A stretch of 64,000 nucleotides of DNA from Petunia secreta (lineage: Eukaryota; Streptophyta; Magnoliopsida; Solanales; Solanaceae). The notes below the pieces were generated by a model. That model was not told where the DNA came from. It did no database searches and worked only from the letters and a program-made list of their open reading frames with translations. Positions 1 to 12,794 of this stretch are shown in pieces (position 1 is the first letter of the stretch; every line of letters starts with the position of its first letter). The translations under genes were made by a program, and so were the position numbers. The DNA is taken from contig JARKIP010000005.1 of the NCBI GenBank assembly GCA_029990175.1, positions 35,101,501 through 35,165,500 on the forward strand. Direction: 5' to 3'.

Positions 1-3000
1 TAAATTAGCTGAGGCCAAACAACCCGGAGTGTTTATTGAGGGTACCCAGCCTGATATCGATTTATCATTTAAATTAGCTGAGGGCACACTACCTGAAGCG
101 TTGATTGAGGGTACACAGCCCGATATCGATTTGTCATTTAAATTGGCTGAGTGCACACAACCCGAAGCATTGATACAGAGCCCGATAACGATTTGTCATT
201 TTAAATTAGCTTGAGGCACATAACCCGAAGCGTTGATTGAGGGTACACAGCCCGATATTGATTTGTCATTTTAAATTAGCTGAGGGCACACAACCCGAAG
301 AGTCGATTGAGGCTACACAGCCCGATATCGATTTGTCATTTTAAATTAGCTGAGGGCACACAACCAGAAGAGTCGATTGTGGGTACACAGCCCGATATCG
401 ATTTGTCATTTAAATTAGCTGAGGGCACACAACCTGAAGCGTCGATTGAGGGTACACAGCCCGATATCGATTTGTCATTTAAATTGGCTGAGCGCACACA
501 ACCCAAAGCGTCGATACAGAGCCCAATAACGATTTGTCATTTTAATTTAGCTTAGGGCACATAACCCGAAGCATTGATTGAGGGTACACAGCCCGATATC
601 GATTTGTCATTTTAAATTAGCTTAGGGCACACAACCCGAAGAGTCGATTGAGGCTACACAGCCCGATATCGATTTGTCATTTTAAATTAGCTGAGGGCAC
701 ACAACCAGAAGAGTCGATTGTTGGTACACAGCCCGATATCGATTTGTCATTTTAATTAGTTGAGGGCACACAACCCGAAGCGTCGATTGAGGGTACACAA
801 CCTGATATCAATTTGTCATTTTAAATTAGCTGTGGGCTCACAACCCAAAGCGTCGATTGAGGGTACACGACCCGATATCGATTTGTCATTTAAATTAGCT
901 GAGGGCACACAACCCGAAGCATCGATTGAGGGTACGCATCCCGATATCGATTTGTCATTTAAATTAGCTGAGGGCACACATCCCGAAGCATCGACTGAGG
1001 GTACACTGCCCGATATCGATTTGTCTTCTAAATTAGCTGAGGCCACACATCCCGGAGTGTTGATTGAGGGTACCCAACCTGATATCGATTTATCATTTAA
1101 ATTAGCTGAGGGCACACAACCTGAAGCGTCGATTGAGGGTACACAGCCCGATATCGATTTGTCATTTAAATTGGCTGAGCGCACACAACCCGAAGCATCG
1201 ATACAGAGCCCGATAACGATTTGACATTTTAAATTAGCTTACGGCACATAACCCGAAGCGTTGATTGAGGGTACACAGCCCGATATCGATTTGTCATTTT
1301 AAATTAGCTGAGGGCACACAACCCGAAGTGTCGATTGAGGGTACACAGGCCGATATCCATTTGTCATTTAAATTAGCAGAGGGCACACAACCGGAAGCGT
1401 CGATTGAGGGTACACAGTGCGATATCGATTTGTCATTTTAAATTAGTTGAGGGCACACAACCGGAAGCGTCGATTGAGGGTACACAGCCTGATATCGATT
1501 TGTCATTTTAAATTAGTTGAGGGCACACAACCAGAAGCGTCGATTGAGGGTACACAACCCGATATCTATTTGTCATTTTAAATTAGCTGTGGGCACACAA
1601 CCCGAAGCGTCGATTGAGGGTACACAATCTGATATCAATTTGTCATTTTAAATTAGCTGTGGGCTCAAAACTCAAAGCGTCGATTGAGGGTACACAGCCC
1701 GATATCAATTTGTCATTTAAATTAGCTGAGGGCACACAACCCGAAGCATCGATTGAGGGTACACATCCCGATATCGATTTGTCATTTAAATTAGCTGAGG
1801 GCACACAACCCGAAGCATCGACTGAGGGTACACTGCCCGATATCGATTTGTCATCTAAATTAGCTGAGGCCACACAACCCGGAGTGTTGATTGAGGGTAC
1901 CCAGCCTGATATCGATTTATCATTTAAATTAGCTGAGGGCACACAACCTGAAGCGTCGATTGAGGGTACACAGCCCGATATCGATTTGTCATTTAAATTG
2001 GCTGAGCGCACACAACCCGAAGCATCGATACAGAGCCCGATAACGATTTGACATTTTAAATTAGCTTACAGCACATAACCCGAAGCGTTGATTGAGGGTA
2101 CACAGCCCGATATCGATTTGTCATTTTAAATTAGCTGAGGGCACACAACCCGAAGTGTCGATTGAGGGTACACAGCCCGATATCGATTTATCATTTAAAT
2201 TAGCAGAGGGCACACAACCGGAAGCGTCGATTGAGGGTAGACAGTGCGATATCGATTTGTCATTTTAAATTAGTTGAGGGCACACAACCGGAAGCGTCGA
2301 TTGAGGGTACACAGCCTGATATCGATTTGTCATTTTAAATTAGTTGAGGGCACAAACCGGAAACGTCGATTGAGGGTACACAACCCGATATCTATTTGTC
2401 ATTTTAAATTAGATGTGGGCTCACAACCCAAGCGTCGATTGAGGGTACACAGCCCGATATCGATTTGTCATTTAAATTAGCTGAGGGCACACAACCCGAA
2501 GCGTCGATTGAGGGTACACATTCCGATATCGATTTATCATTTAAATTAGCTGAAGGCACACAACCCAAAGCATCGACTGAGGGTACACTGCCCGATATCG
2601 ATTTGTAATCTAAAATAGCTGAGGCCACACAACCCGGAGTGTTGATTGAGGGTACCCAGCCTGATATCGATTTATCATTTAAATTAGCTGAGGGCACACA
2701 ACCTGAAGTGTCGATTGAGGGGACACAGCCCTATATCTATTTGTCATTTAAATTGGCTGAGCGCACACAACCCGAAGCATCGATACAAAGCCCGATAACG
2801 ATTTGTCATTTTAAAATAGCTTAGGGCACATAACCCGAAGCGTTGACTGAGGGTACACAGCCCGATATCGATTTGTCATTTTAAATTAGCTGAGCGCACA
2901 CAACCCGAAGCATCGATACAGAGCCCGATTACGATTTGACATTTTAAATTAGCTTACGGCACATAACCCGAAGCGTTGATTGAGGGTACACAGCCCGATA

Positions 3001-5890
3001 TCGATTTGTCATTTTAAATTAGCTGAGGGCACACAACCCGAAGTGTCGATTGAGGGTACACAGGCCGATATCCATTTGTCATTTAAATTAGAAGAGGGCA
3101 CACAACCGGAAGCGTCGATTGAGGGTACACAGTGCGATATCGATTTGTCATTTTAAATTAGTTGAGGGCACACAACCGGAAGCGTCGATTGAGGGTACAC
3201 AGCCTGATATCGATTTGTCATTTTAAATTAGTTGAGGGCACACAACCAGAAGCGTCGATTGAGGGTACACAACCCGATATCTATTTGTCATTTTAAATTA
3301 GCTGTGGGCACACAACCCGAAGCGTCGATTGAGGGTACACAACCTGATATCAATTTGTCATTTTAAATTAGCTGTGGGCTCAAAACTCAAAGCGTCGATT
3401 GAGGGTACACAGCCCGATATCAATTTGTCATTTAAATTAGCTGAGGGCACACAACCCGAAGCATCGATTGAGGGTACACATCCCGATATCGATTTGTCAT
3501 TTAAATTAGCTGAGGGCACACAACCCGAAGCATCGACTGAGGGTACACTGCCCGATATCGATTTGTCATCTAAATTAGCTGAGGCCACACAACCCGGAGT
3601 GTTGATTGAGGGTACCCAGCCTGATATCGATTTATCATTTAAATTAGCTGAGGGCACACAACCTGAAGCGTCGATTGAGGGTACACAGCCCGATATCGAT
3701 TTGTCATTTAAATTGGCTGAGCGCACACAACCCGAAGCATCGATACAGAGCCCGATAACGATTTGACATTTTAAATTAGCTTACGGCACATAACCCGAAG
3801 CGTTGATTGAGGGTACACAGCCCGATATCGATTTGTCATTTTAAATTAGCTGAGGGCACACAACCCGAAGTGTCGATTGAGGGTACACAACCCGATATCG
3901 ATTTATCATTTAAATTAGCAGAGGGCACACAACCGGAAGCGTCGATTGAGGGTAGACAGTGCGATATCGATTTGTCGTTTTAAATTAGTTGAGGGCACAC
4001 AACCGGAAGCGTCGATTGAGGGTACACAGCCTGATATCGATTTGTCATTTTAAATTAGTTGAGGGCACAAACCGGAAACGTCGATTGAGGGTACACAACC
4101 CGATATCTATTTGTCATTTTAAATTAGATGTGGATTCACAACCCAAAGCGTCGATTGAGGGTACACAGCCCGATATCGATTTGTCATTTAAATTAGCTGA
4201 GGGCACACAACCCGAAGCGTCGATTGAGGGTACACATTCCGATATCGATTTATCATTTAAATTAGCTGAAGGCACACAACCCAAAGCATCGACTGAGGGT
4301 ACACTGCCCGATATCGATTTGTAATCTAAAATAGCTGAGGCCACACAACCCGGAGTGTTGATTGAGGGTACCCAGCCTGATATCGATTTATCATTTAAAT
4401 TAGCTGAGGGCACACAACCTGAAGTGTCGATTGAGGGGACACAGCCCTATATCGATTTGTCATTTAAATTGGCTGAGCGCACACAACCCGAAGCATCGAT
4501 ACAAAGCCCGATAACGATTTGTCATTTTAAAATAGCTTAGGGCACATAACCCGAAGCGTTGACTGAGGGTACACAGCCCGATATCGATTTGTCATTTTAA
4601 ATTAGCTGAGGGCACACAACCCGAAGCATCGACTGAGGGTACACTGCCCGATATCGATTTGTCATCTAAATTAGCTGAGGCCACACAACCCAGAGTGTTG
4701 ATTGAGGGTACCCAGCCTGATATCGATTTATCATTTAAATTAGCTGAGGGCACACAACCTGAAGCGTCGATTGAGGGTACACAGCCCGATATCGATTTGT
4801 CATTTAAATTGGCTGAGCGCACACAACCCGAAGCATCGATACAGAGCCCGATAACGATTTGACATTTTAAATTAGCTTACGGCACATAACCCGAAGCGTT
4901 GATTGAGGGTACACAGCCCGATATCGATTTGTCATTTTAAATTAGCTGAGGGCACACAACCCGAAGTGTCGATTGAGGGTACACAGCCCGATATCGATTT
5001 GTCATTTAAATTAGCAGAGGGCACACAACCGGAAGCGTCGATTGAGGGTAGACAGTGCGATATCGATTTGTCATTTTAAATTAGTTGAGGGCACACAACC
5101 GGAAGCGTCGATTGAGGGTACACAGCATGATATCGATTTGTCATTTTAAATTAGTTGAGGGCACACAACCGGAAACGTCGATTGAGGGTACACAACCCGA
5201 TATCTATTTGTCATTTTAAATTAGCTGTGGGCTCATAACCCAAAGCGTCGATTGAGGGTACACAGCCCGATATCGATTTGTCATTTAAATTAGCTGAGGA
5301 CACACAACCCGAAGCGTCGATTGAGGGTACACATTCCGATATCGATTTATCATTTAAATTAGTTGAAGGCACACAACCCAAAGCATCGACTGAGGGTACA
5401 CTGCCCGATATCGATTTGTAATCTAAAATAGCTGAGGCCACACAACCCGGAGTGTTGATTGAGGGTACCCAGCCTGATATCGATTTATCATTTAAATTAG
5501 CTGAGGGCACACAACCTGAAGTGTCGATTGAGGGGACACAGCCCTATATCGATTTGTCATTTAAATTGGCTGAGCGCACACAACCCGAAGCATCGATACA
5601 AAGCCCGATAACGATTTGTCATTTTAAATTAGCTTAGGGCACATAACCCGAAGCGTTGACTGAGGGTACACAGCCCGATATCGATTTGTTATTTTAAATT
5701 AGCTGAGGGCACACAACCCAAAGCATCGATTGAGGGTACACAGCCCGATATATATATTTGTCATTTTAAATCAGTTGAGGGCACACTACCCAAAGCATCG
5801 ATAGAGGGTACACCGCCCGATATCGATTTATCATTTTATTTCTTTGCGGAGAGTACACAGCCCAATGCACCGACGGAGTGCATACAATCC
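1..5890 (+). repeat. Ogre-1 3' UTR satellite array, 69/70-bp monomers
   Basis: Head-to-tail monomers fill the stretch, roughly 84 by length. Each monomer has two related halves, one around GGGTACACAGCCCGATATCG and one around GAGGGCACACAACCCGAAGC. Monomers of 69 bp keep a frame encoding 23 residues (EGTQPDIDLSFKLA then EGTQPEASI). Monomers of 70 bp have one extra T before AAATTAGCT and break that frame. Most monomers carry an EcoRV site (GATATC) inside the palindrome CGATATCG. Blocks repeat at a higher order: 1614-2824 recurs at 3329-4540 (shift 1715 bp), 4114-5637 echoes it at shift 1097, and 816-1184 recurs at 1643-2011 (shift 827). The array lies just upstream of a polypurine tract and LTR, where Tat/Ogre elements are known to carry hypervariable tandem repeats. 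It probably continues left of the window. Confidence 0.95.
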
Positions 5891-6173
5891 AACGTCGAAT
5901 CTAACACTTGACAGCAGAAGACACGCAATCATTGCATGGTAGAAACAATTTCATACTGCAAGAATCCTAGAAAGACAATCCAGCCGGGCATAAAGGTACT
6001 GTTTTATATACATTATGTTGCAAACACATTTTCATTGGAGGAAACACACCCCGAGCAAAGAAAGAATTTCAGCCTGACGCCCTACATCCTCTTAAGTCAT
6101 AGGCTCTCCTGTAGTCATGAAAAAATTGGCCGCACTGTCAACGTCTTTGCCCGAAGACTCCTTCATCATCCCC
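5891..6173 (+). other. Ogre-1 3' UTR between satellite and polypurine tract
   Basis: Non-coding spacer. It aligns by eye with 60870-61158 of Ogre-2: both hold a motif near CTAACACTTGACAGC, then AAAGACAATCCA, and near the end the shared stretch around CTGTCAACGTCTTTG. Short open frames cross it, but none is shared between the two copies, so I call no gene. Confidence 0.7.
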
Positions 6174-6190
6174 GGGCAAAGAGGGGCAGC
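6174..6190 (+). other. Polypurine tract of Ogre-1
   Basis: GGGCAAAGAGGGGCAGC lies immediately before the LTR start TGTTTACACCC. The same arrangement recurs at 61159-61175 before TGTTGACAACC. It would be the plus-strand primer site for reverse transcription. Confidence 0.8.
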
Positions 6191-9100
6191 TGTTTACACC
6201 CAATTTTATCCCTCCTATTTTCAAAATCAACAGTTCTTGAATTTTACACACGATTGTGTATCCATTCCTACCTCGTCTATTCTTTACAAATTACCTTCTC
6301 ATAATAGCCTGGCAATTGAGGTCATTTCCAAGGCATCGTCTCAAACCGTTAGCTGTTTTTACAATTATCGCAATTACTTCTATTTTGACAAAATTATCAA
6401 AAATTATTTTAAGCCTCAAAATTATATTTTTTATGCATTTTAGCCTTCCTAGCATTTTAAAATTAGTTCCCTAATTTTACTACATTTTTAAGTCCATTTT
6501 ATACTATTTTATTCCTATTTATACACCAAATATACACTATATATATAAATACATATATATACATATATTACACGTCACATACACACATCATCCTATTTTT
6601 CCATGTTCGCGCCTACGTGGCTTAATCCTAACCCTCCGTTATTTTGATCCAACGGCTGAAAAAAATTCCTAATCTACCCCACGCGACCCCCTCATTTCCC
6701 TGCGTTGGTTCTGAGAGATACTTTCTCTCTCCCCTTTGGCGAAACAAATCGCCACCCTCCTGTCGATCACTTTTCCAGCCATTTTAGCCGGAGAAAATTA
6801 GGGAAAATAACATCACCGTGTTCCCCTCGAAGTCTGCTACAAAACCCATATAGTTTAGAAGATGTTTGGGCAAAGGCGAGATTCAACTTTTGAAGACTGT
6901 GACACCACCGCCGGGAGACGCCTCCGGTGGGGCTCAGGTCATCAAATTAGGGATAATATTGCTTAAACAGGGTAAGAAACCCCACGCGAAGTTAATTTCA
7001 TAACGGGTCGTGATCAACCCGATTCTGGTAAACGGGTAAGCTTATTTTTTTTTTTCGATTTTTGTAAAATTTGTGTGACATTACATCTCCTATGTCTCTT
7101 TCAATTAGCATGATTGTTGTTTCAATTGTTAATTAGTTGATTCACACGACTGATAACCTCTTTGAACTGTTGATTTGTTTGGGCATCATACTGAACCTGT
7201 TTATGCTTTGATTTCGACATGGTTAAGGTTAAATTCTATGTTGAATCTGAAATTCAGAAATTGCTATTAGTTTGCTTAAATCGTGTGAACAATCATAATG
7301 TGTATTATTTGTATAAATTCATAACTTGTTAAAATTTGCACTGGTAGATTTGATTTACACGATTTCAAAGGATTTTGATTGATTTTAATGTGAATTTGTG
7401 AGTAGAATAAAGAAAGAAATTGGCATGATCATTGACATTTATGTTTTGAAATCTGTTGAGATTCAAACCTGGTTGTGGGGGGGGGGGGGATTTGTGAAGC
7501 TGAACTATATTAAGTGTGAGGGGAGGGTTTTCAAATCAATTTAGGACTGATTTACCTTATGATTAGGGGCTGATTACTTTATTTTTGGAAGATAGTTTTA
7601 AGTTTGGCCCCTTTTATTTTTGGAAGACTATATTTCCTTACCATTATTAACTTCTACCCATTGATCTTCAAAACCCCTACTTCTCACCTATATAAACTAC
7701 TCTCTTTTCAACTAAAGAAACAAGTTATGGACATTAGAAAACCTACACTGGTATGCTTTCTGGCATTCCACTCACCCTGTTTACTTGTTTTTTTTTAGGA
7801 TTATTGCTTACTACTTGTGTGCTGGTTCTTGCATCTTTTCTCCTGTGTCTGCATTCCATCCCACAACCTAAATGTATTCATTCTTTTCCCTGATTACCTA
7901 TTACTTCTGCTTATATATGTGTGTTTGGCATACTCTTATCATGTTCTGATTAAGACCATTGGTATACTCTGTTATGCTTTGGTTCTGGTGTGTCTTGAGT
8001 AGCTCCTGCACTATTTGTTAAAAACTATGTCAATAATATCAGGGTGCAATTAGAGTCATGATGCTTTCCTTATTGCTTAGTGCCTCTGTGTATGTGTGCA
8101 TGTTCCCTTACCATGATCTTGCCCCATCTCTATTTCCTTTAGATTACTGGAGTGCCTTATTTTCTTTGGGTGTCCTGCACCTCTGTGAATCATAGCAACA
8201 TTACAAATTGTGCACTGGCTGCACTTAGTCCTGGCATATCTCCTTTGATTCAGGCCTTTCCCTTCCCCTATCCCCATGCTAACTCTGTTTATTGGCAGCT
8301 TGTGGAACCTTGAGGGTTCAGTATAAGTCAATGAACCATTTCCCCAAGCTGGAATCAGAAACCTTGGCTATAGATAGAATATTTCTAACCTTGAAAACAA
8401 GGACTTCTCTTGATCAGTACCCCCTCCCTTACACTTTCCCTTAGGAACTGTCCCCAAAGCTTGTATATTTGCTAGGTGCCCTGTCTGTATCTTCTTAAAA
8501 CAGGAGTACAACAATGATTTTGTACAAAACAGGCTACCCAGGAGCCATTCTCTTGTCTCTCCTCTCCCTGTGTGCATTGCATCATGTTTAGGCCTGAATT
8601 AAAATGGTTCTGAGTTGTTTCTTCTGTGAAAACTAATAGCATGCTTAAATTCTCACCTTTCATGAAAATCTGTGCACCTTAAAAGCATCAGAAGCATGAT
8701 TAACTGATGTCATTATTATAAATTTTGGATAAACAGGGGCTATATGTGTTCTGCTTGCGTATATGAGACTATCTTTGAAAATTGAACTTGCCCCTCTTTT
8801 TCACAAACAGTCTGGGCCCAAATAACATTTTCAAAAAACGGCCTCTTACATGCTTAAACTTATTTTGACCTTTACTATTGCCCTTATATACTAATCTAAC
8901 AGTGTATAGGGGTGTATAAACTAATAGGGGTCTATACGCTTTAAAACTATATATTTTTTAAAGTATAATCATCATTTCGATCATGTATTTGCATGTGTAT
9001 ATCTATGTATACGTGCTATTATATGCGGCAGCCCTTTGTTTGCATTTATGTGCTTTCCTGATCCCATTTTTCAAAAACAGGCTCTCTTCCTATATATATA

Positions 9101-9733
9101 TTTCCCCCAACACAAAAAGACCATTAAAGTTAGGGCTCGACAATTAATGAGGAGCCACACCGACCCTAAATGGCCAACATTTTATTTTTAAAACAAACCC
9201 CCTTTTGGTTTCTTATTAAATCCGAATTTATTTGCAAAATAGACTATTTACGCAAAACCTTCTTGTGTGTAGATTGCACATATGACTTGAAATTGAATAT
9301 TCATGCATATGCTAGCACTTAACAATGATTAGGTGTTTGATAAGGCCGTAAACTACGATTAGGCTCGAAATATAGGTCGTATATGATGACCATGTATACA
9401 TGTGTGTTTGAAATAGCATGAATGTGTTACATCCTTAAACTAGAATTGATTCCCAAGTTAGTATTTATGACAATGTACACTATTTATATCCCAAAATTAA
9501 GACTCGGATGGTAACCACTTTTTGTGGGACTCGGGGAAGTGCCTAACACCTTATTCCCTGAGTCATTTGGACTTCTTACCAACATAGAATCTCTGAAATG
9601 GACTGGTAGACCTTTTGAAACTGTCTTTAGATATTAGGTGGCCTAATACGCCTGAGAAATTATATTAGGTGGCGACTCCAACATTTAAACTCAAACGACT
9701 CGCCTCGAGTTGAGTCCAAAATCGGGTATGACA
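6191..9733 (+). repeat. Ogre-1 LTR (3.5 kb)
   Basis: Starts TGTTTACACCC right after the polypurine tract and ends GGGTATGACA, giving short TGT...ACA ends. The length of 3543 bp suits the large LTRs of Ogre elements. It is homologous to the LTR at 61176-64000, but at clearly lower similarity (I judge 70-75% in the first few hundred bases), so the two are not a pair from one insertion. The part from 7532 on is duplicated at 11001-12794 plus 21088-21536. A run of 11 or more G lies near 7477, and AT-rich TATATA stretches lie at 6530-6570. No gene is seen inside; short frames are incidental. Confidence 0.85.
7689..7696 (+). promoter_or_regulatory. Candidate TATA box in Ogre-1 LTR
   Basis: CACCTATATAAAC is kept in all three LTR copies in the window (7689, 11144, 62660), although the two LTR subfamilies differ strongly around it. 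That conservation makes it the likely core promoter of the Ogre LTR, with transcription starting about 30 bp downstream. Confidence 0.6.
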
Positions 9734-10974
9734 AGTAGGAGTACTACTCTTGTAGCGAGTGGATTTATCATCCTTGAGCCATTTCTCGGCTTCAACCGCG
9801 GCATCATATAGCTCATAGTGGTTGTCATACTTGCGAAACTTCAATTGAGAGGCTATCTCTGGGTTCAAACCACATCTAAATCGAATCACGGCCGGTTCAT
9901 CTTCCTCCACATCCATGTCTAAGGTCATTCGGATTTGCTCAGACTCATTGAAGTACTCCCCAACCGCCTTGTATCCTTGATTCAACTCATAAAGACATTT
10001 GAGTTGGTCTTGACGATATTGTTGCGTAAAATACTTCTCATCCATAATACGAATCAATTTACCCCAAGTAACACTGATGGCTATAGCATTTCTCCTTCTA
10101 TTCCTCTTGGCCGACTCCCACCAAGTAGAAGCAAAGGATTCAAAGGAAGATATAGAATATTTGGCTTTCTTATCCTCGGTTATGTCATAGGTGTCAAACA
10201 CTCTTTCCATTGTCAACTTCCACTCAATGTGCTCAACTGGGTCACTACTCCCTTTGAAGGTAGGAATAGTAAGCTTCACACTATTGAGATTATTGTTATC
10301 ACGACCCCCTTGGTAAGGCTCTGGTCGGCCTCCAAAGTTGTCTCCAAAACCATCATAATCCCTCCTAGCATTCCCTCCAACATACCCCATGGGTCGCCCT
10401 CGACCTCAGCATCTACCCCTATTCTCATTCGACCCCAATTCATTGCTCGCTTAGGTTACTCACCATCACCATACTCATCCTCCTCCCCTTCTTGAGCTTC
10501 CTCAACATGCTCAAGAGGTAGAACATTTCGAATGGGTCTTCGAAGTGGAGTGTTTCTTTGGGGATTGCCCAAAATGAGGGGAATGCCCACTCGTTGGGGA
10601 TTGCCCAACACTTGTTCATTTTTATCACGTTCATCCCTCACCCTTTGTTGCTTAAGTAGTTCGGCAACTTGTTTCGGGGTAAAGGTTGAACCAGTTGTGC
10701 CTTCACCGGCTTCAAGTTGGACACTCGGGATCCCTTTTTCAACTTGGACACTCGGGGTCCCTTTTTCAACTTGGACACTCGGGGTCCCCCTTTCAAGAGT
10801 TTCAATCCTTAGGTTCGTACTATACAATTTAGCCAAGATAGTAGCCAAGGTACTCTTCATAAAGTCCTCTCCTTCGTTGGCCACTGTACCTACAGGGATC
10901 TGAATAGAGCAAGCCCGAAGGATGATTTTCCTTTGCCAAATATACACATCTTGATTGACAATTGTGCGAAGCAT
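9734..10974 (-). pseudogene. Inverted gag fragment of a chromovirus, copy 1
   Basis: Reading the minus strand from a start at 10974, a gag resembling that of element B is seen: an N-terminal region with PSVQVEKGTPSVQ repeats, then a conserved capsid core (residues VKLTIPTFKG, FASTWWESAKR, YRQDQLKCLYELNQGY). It stops before any zinc knuckle and runs straight into antisense LTR sequence at 9733. Copy 1 is broken: a one-base deletion near 10436 shifts the frame, and there is a stop just before it. Gag would form the particle coat; this fragment cannot. It lies opposite to the Ogre reading direction. Confidence 0.85.
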
Positions 10975-11000
10975 GAGTTATAATCTTGCGTGGACTATTT

Positions 11001-12794
11001 CAAATCAATTTAGGATTGATTTACCTTATGATTAGGGGCTGATTACTTTATTTTTGGAAGATAGTTTTAAGTTTTTGGAAGACTATATTTCCTTACCATT
11101 ATTAACTTCTACCCATTGATCTTCAAAACCCCTACTTCTCACCTATATAAACTACTCTCTTTTCAACTAAAGAAACAAGTTATGGACATTAGAAAACCCA
11201 GAAACACACTGGTACACTTACTAAAAAACCTGCACAGCTTTCTGGCATTCCACTCACCCTGTTTACTTATTTTTTTTTTAGGATTATTGCTTACTGCTTG
11301 TGTGCTGGTTCTTGCATCTTTTCTCCTTTGTCTGCATTCCATCCCACAACCTAAATGTATTCATTCATTTCCCTGATTACCTATTACTTGTGCATATATA
11401 TGTGTGTTTGGCATATTCTTATCATGTTCTGATTAAGACCATTGGTATACTCTGTTATGCTTTAGTTCTGGTGTGTCTTGACTAGCTCCTGCACTATTTG
11501 TTAAAAACTATGTCAATAATATCAGGGTGCAATTAGAGTCATGATGCTTTCCTTATTGCTTAGTGCCTCTGTGTATGTGTGCATGTTCCCTTAGCATGAT
11601 CTTGCCCCATCTCTGTTTCCTTTAGATTACTGGAGTGCCTTATTTTCTTTGGGTGTCCTGCACCTCTGTGAATCATAGCAACATTACAAATTGTGCACTG
11701 GCTGCACTTAGTCCTGGCATATCTCCTTTGATTCAGGCCTTTCCCTTCCCCTATCCCCATGCTAACTCTGTTTATTGGCAGCTTGTGGAACCTTGAGGGT
11801 TCAGTATAAGTCAATGAACCATTTCCCCAAGCTGGAATCAGAAACCTTGGCTATAGATAGAATATTTCTAACCTTGAAAACAAGGACTTCTCTTGATCAG
11901 TACCCCCTCCCTTACACTTTCCCTTAGGAACTGTCCCCAAAGCTTGTATATTTGCTAGGTGCCCTGTCTGTATCTTCTTAAAACAGGAGTACAACAATGA
12001 TTTTGTACAAAACAGGCTACCCAGGAGCCATTCTCTTGTCTCTCCTCTCCCTGTGTGCATTGCATCATGTTTAGGCCTGAATTAAAATGGTTCTGAGTTG
12101 TTTCTTCTGTGAAAACTAATAGCATGCTTAAATTCTCACCTTTCATGAAAATCTGTGCACCTTAAAAGCATCAGAAGCATGATTAACTCATGTCATTATT
12201 ATAAATTTTGGATAAACAGGGGCTATATGTGTTCTGCTTGCGTATATGAGACTATCTTTGAAAATTGAACTTGCCCCTCTTTTTCACAAACAGTCTGGGC
12301 CCAAATAACATTTTCAAAAAACGGCCTCTTACATGCTTAAACTTATTTTGACCTTTACTATTGCCCTTATATACTAATCTAACAGTGTATAGGGGTGTAT
12401 AAACTAATAGGGGTCTATACGCTTTAAAACTATATATTTTTTAAAGTATAATCATCATTTCGATCATGTATTTGCATGTGTATATCTATGTATACGTGCT
12501 ATTATATGCGGCAGCCCTTTGTTTGCATTTATGTGCTTTCCTGATCCCATTTTTCAAAAACAGGCTCTCTTCCTATATATATATTTCCCCCAACACAAAA
12601 AGACCATTAAAGTTAGGGCTCGACAATTAATGAGGAGCCACACCGACCCTAAATGGCCAATATTTTATTTTTAAAACAAACCCCCTTTTGGTTTCTTATT
12701 AAATCTGAATTTATTTGCAAAATAGACTATTTACGCAAAACCTTCTTGTGTGTAGATTGCACATATGACTTGAAATTTAATATTTATGCATATG
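11001..12794 (+). repeat. Ogre-1 LTR segment, duplication unit 2, left part
   Basis: Near-identical to 7532-9306, starting mid-LTR at CAAATCAATTTAGG. It is interrupted at 12794 by element F and resumes at 21088. The candidate TATA box is kept at 11144-11151. Small differences from unit 1 include a missing stretch near 11070 and an extra stretch near 11202. Confidence 0.9.
12790..12794. other. Target-site duplication of element F (left)
   Basis: ATATG here matches ATATG at 21083-21087 exactly. Removing F and one copy restores the Ogre LTR sequence seen uninterrupted near 9303-9310. Confidence 0.95.

Larger units (their letters stand above)
7532..11000 (+). repeat. Tandem duplication, unit 1
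   Basis: This 3469-bp unit is repeated directly after itself from 11001. It consists of the last 2.2 kb of the Ogre-1 LTR, an inverted chromoviral gag fragment, and about 25 bp of Ogre RT coding sequence ending in GTGGACTATTTC. At the joint, ...ACTATTT meets CAAATCAATTTAGG; unit 1 itself starts ...GGTTTT|CAAATCAATTTAGG, so the breakpoint has a short T-rich microhomology. Confidence 0.85.

Noticed and set aside
816..1184. Minus-strand open frames within the satellite (122 residues, repeated)
   Set aside because: They arise because 69-bp monomers are open on both strands; the repeats stop at 70-bp monomers and there is no sign of a gene.
5936..6474. Three overlapping short plus-strand frames around the Ogre-1 polypurine tract and LTR start
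   Set aside because: They cross the 3' UTR/LTR boundary and have no counterpart in Ogre-2.
8077..8663. Minus-strand frames in the Ogre-1 LTR, repeated at 11560-12146
   Set aside because: Repetition is explained by the tandem duplication; not kept in the Ogre-2 LTR.
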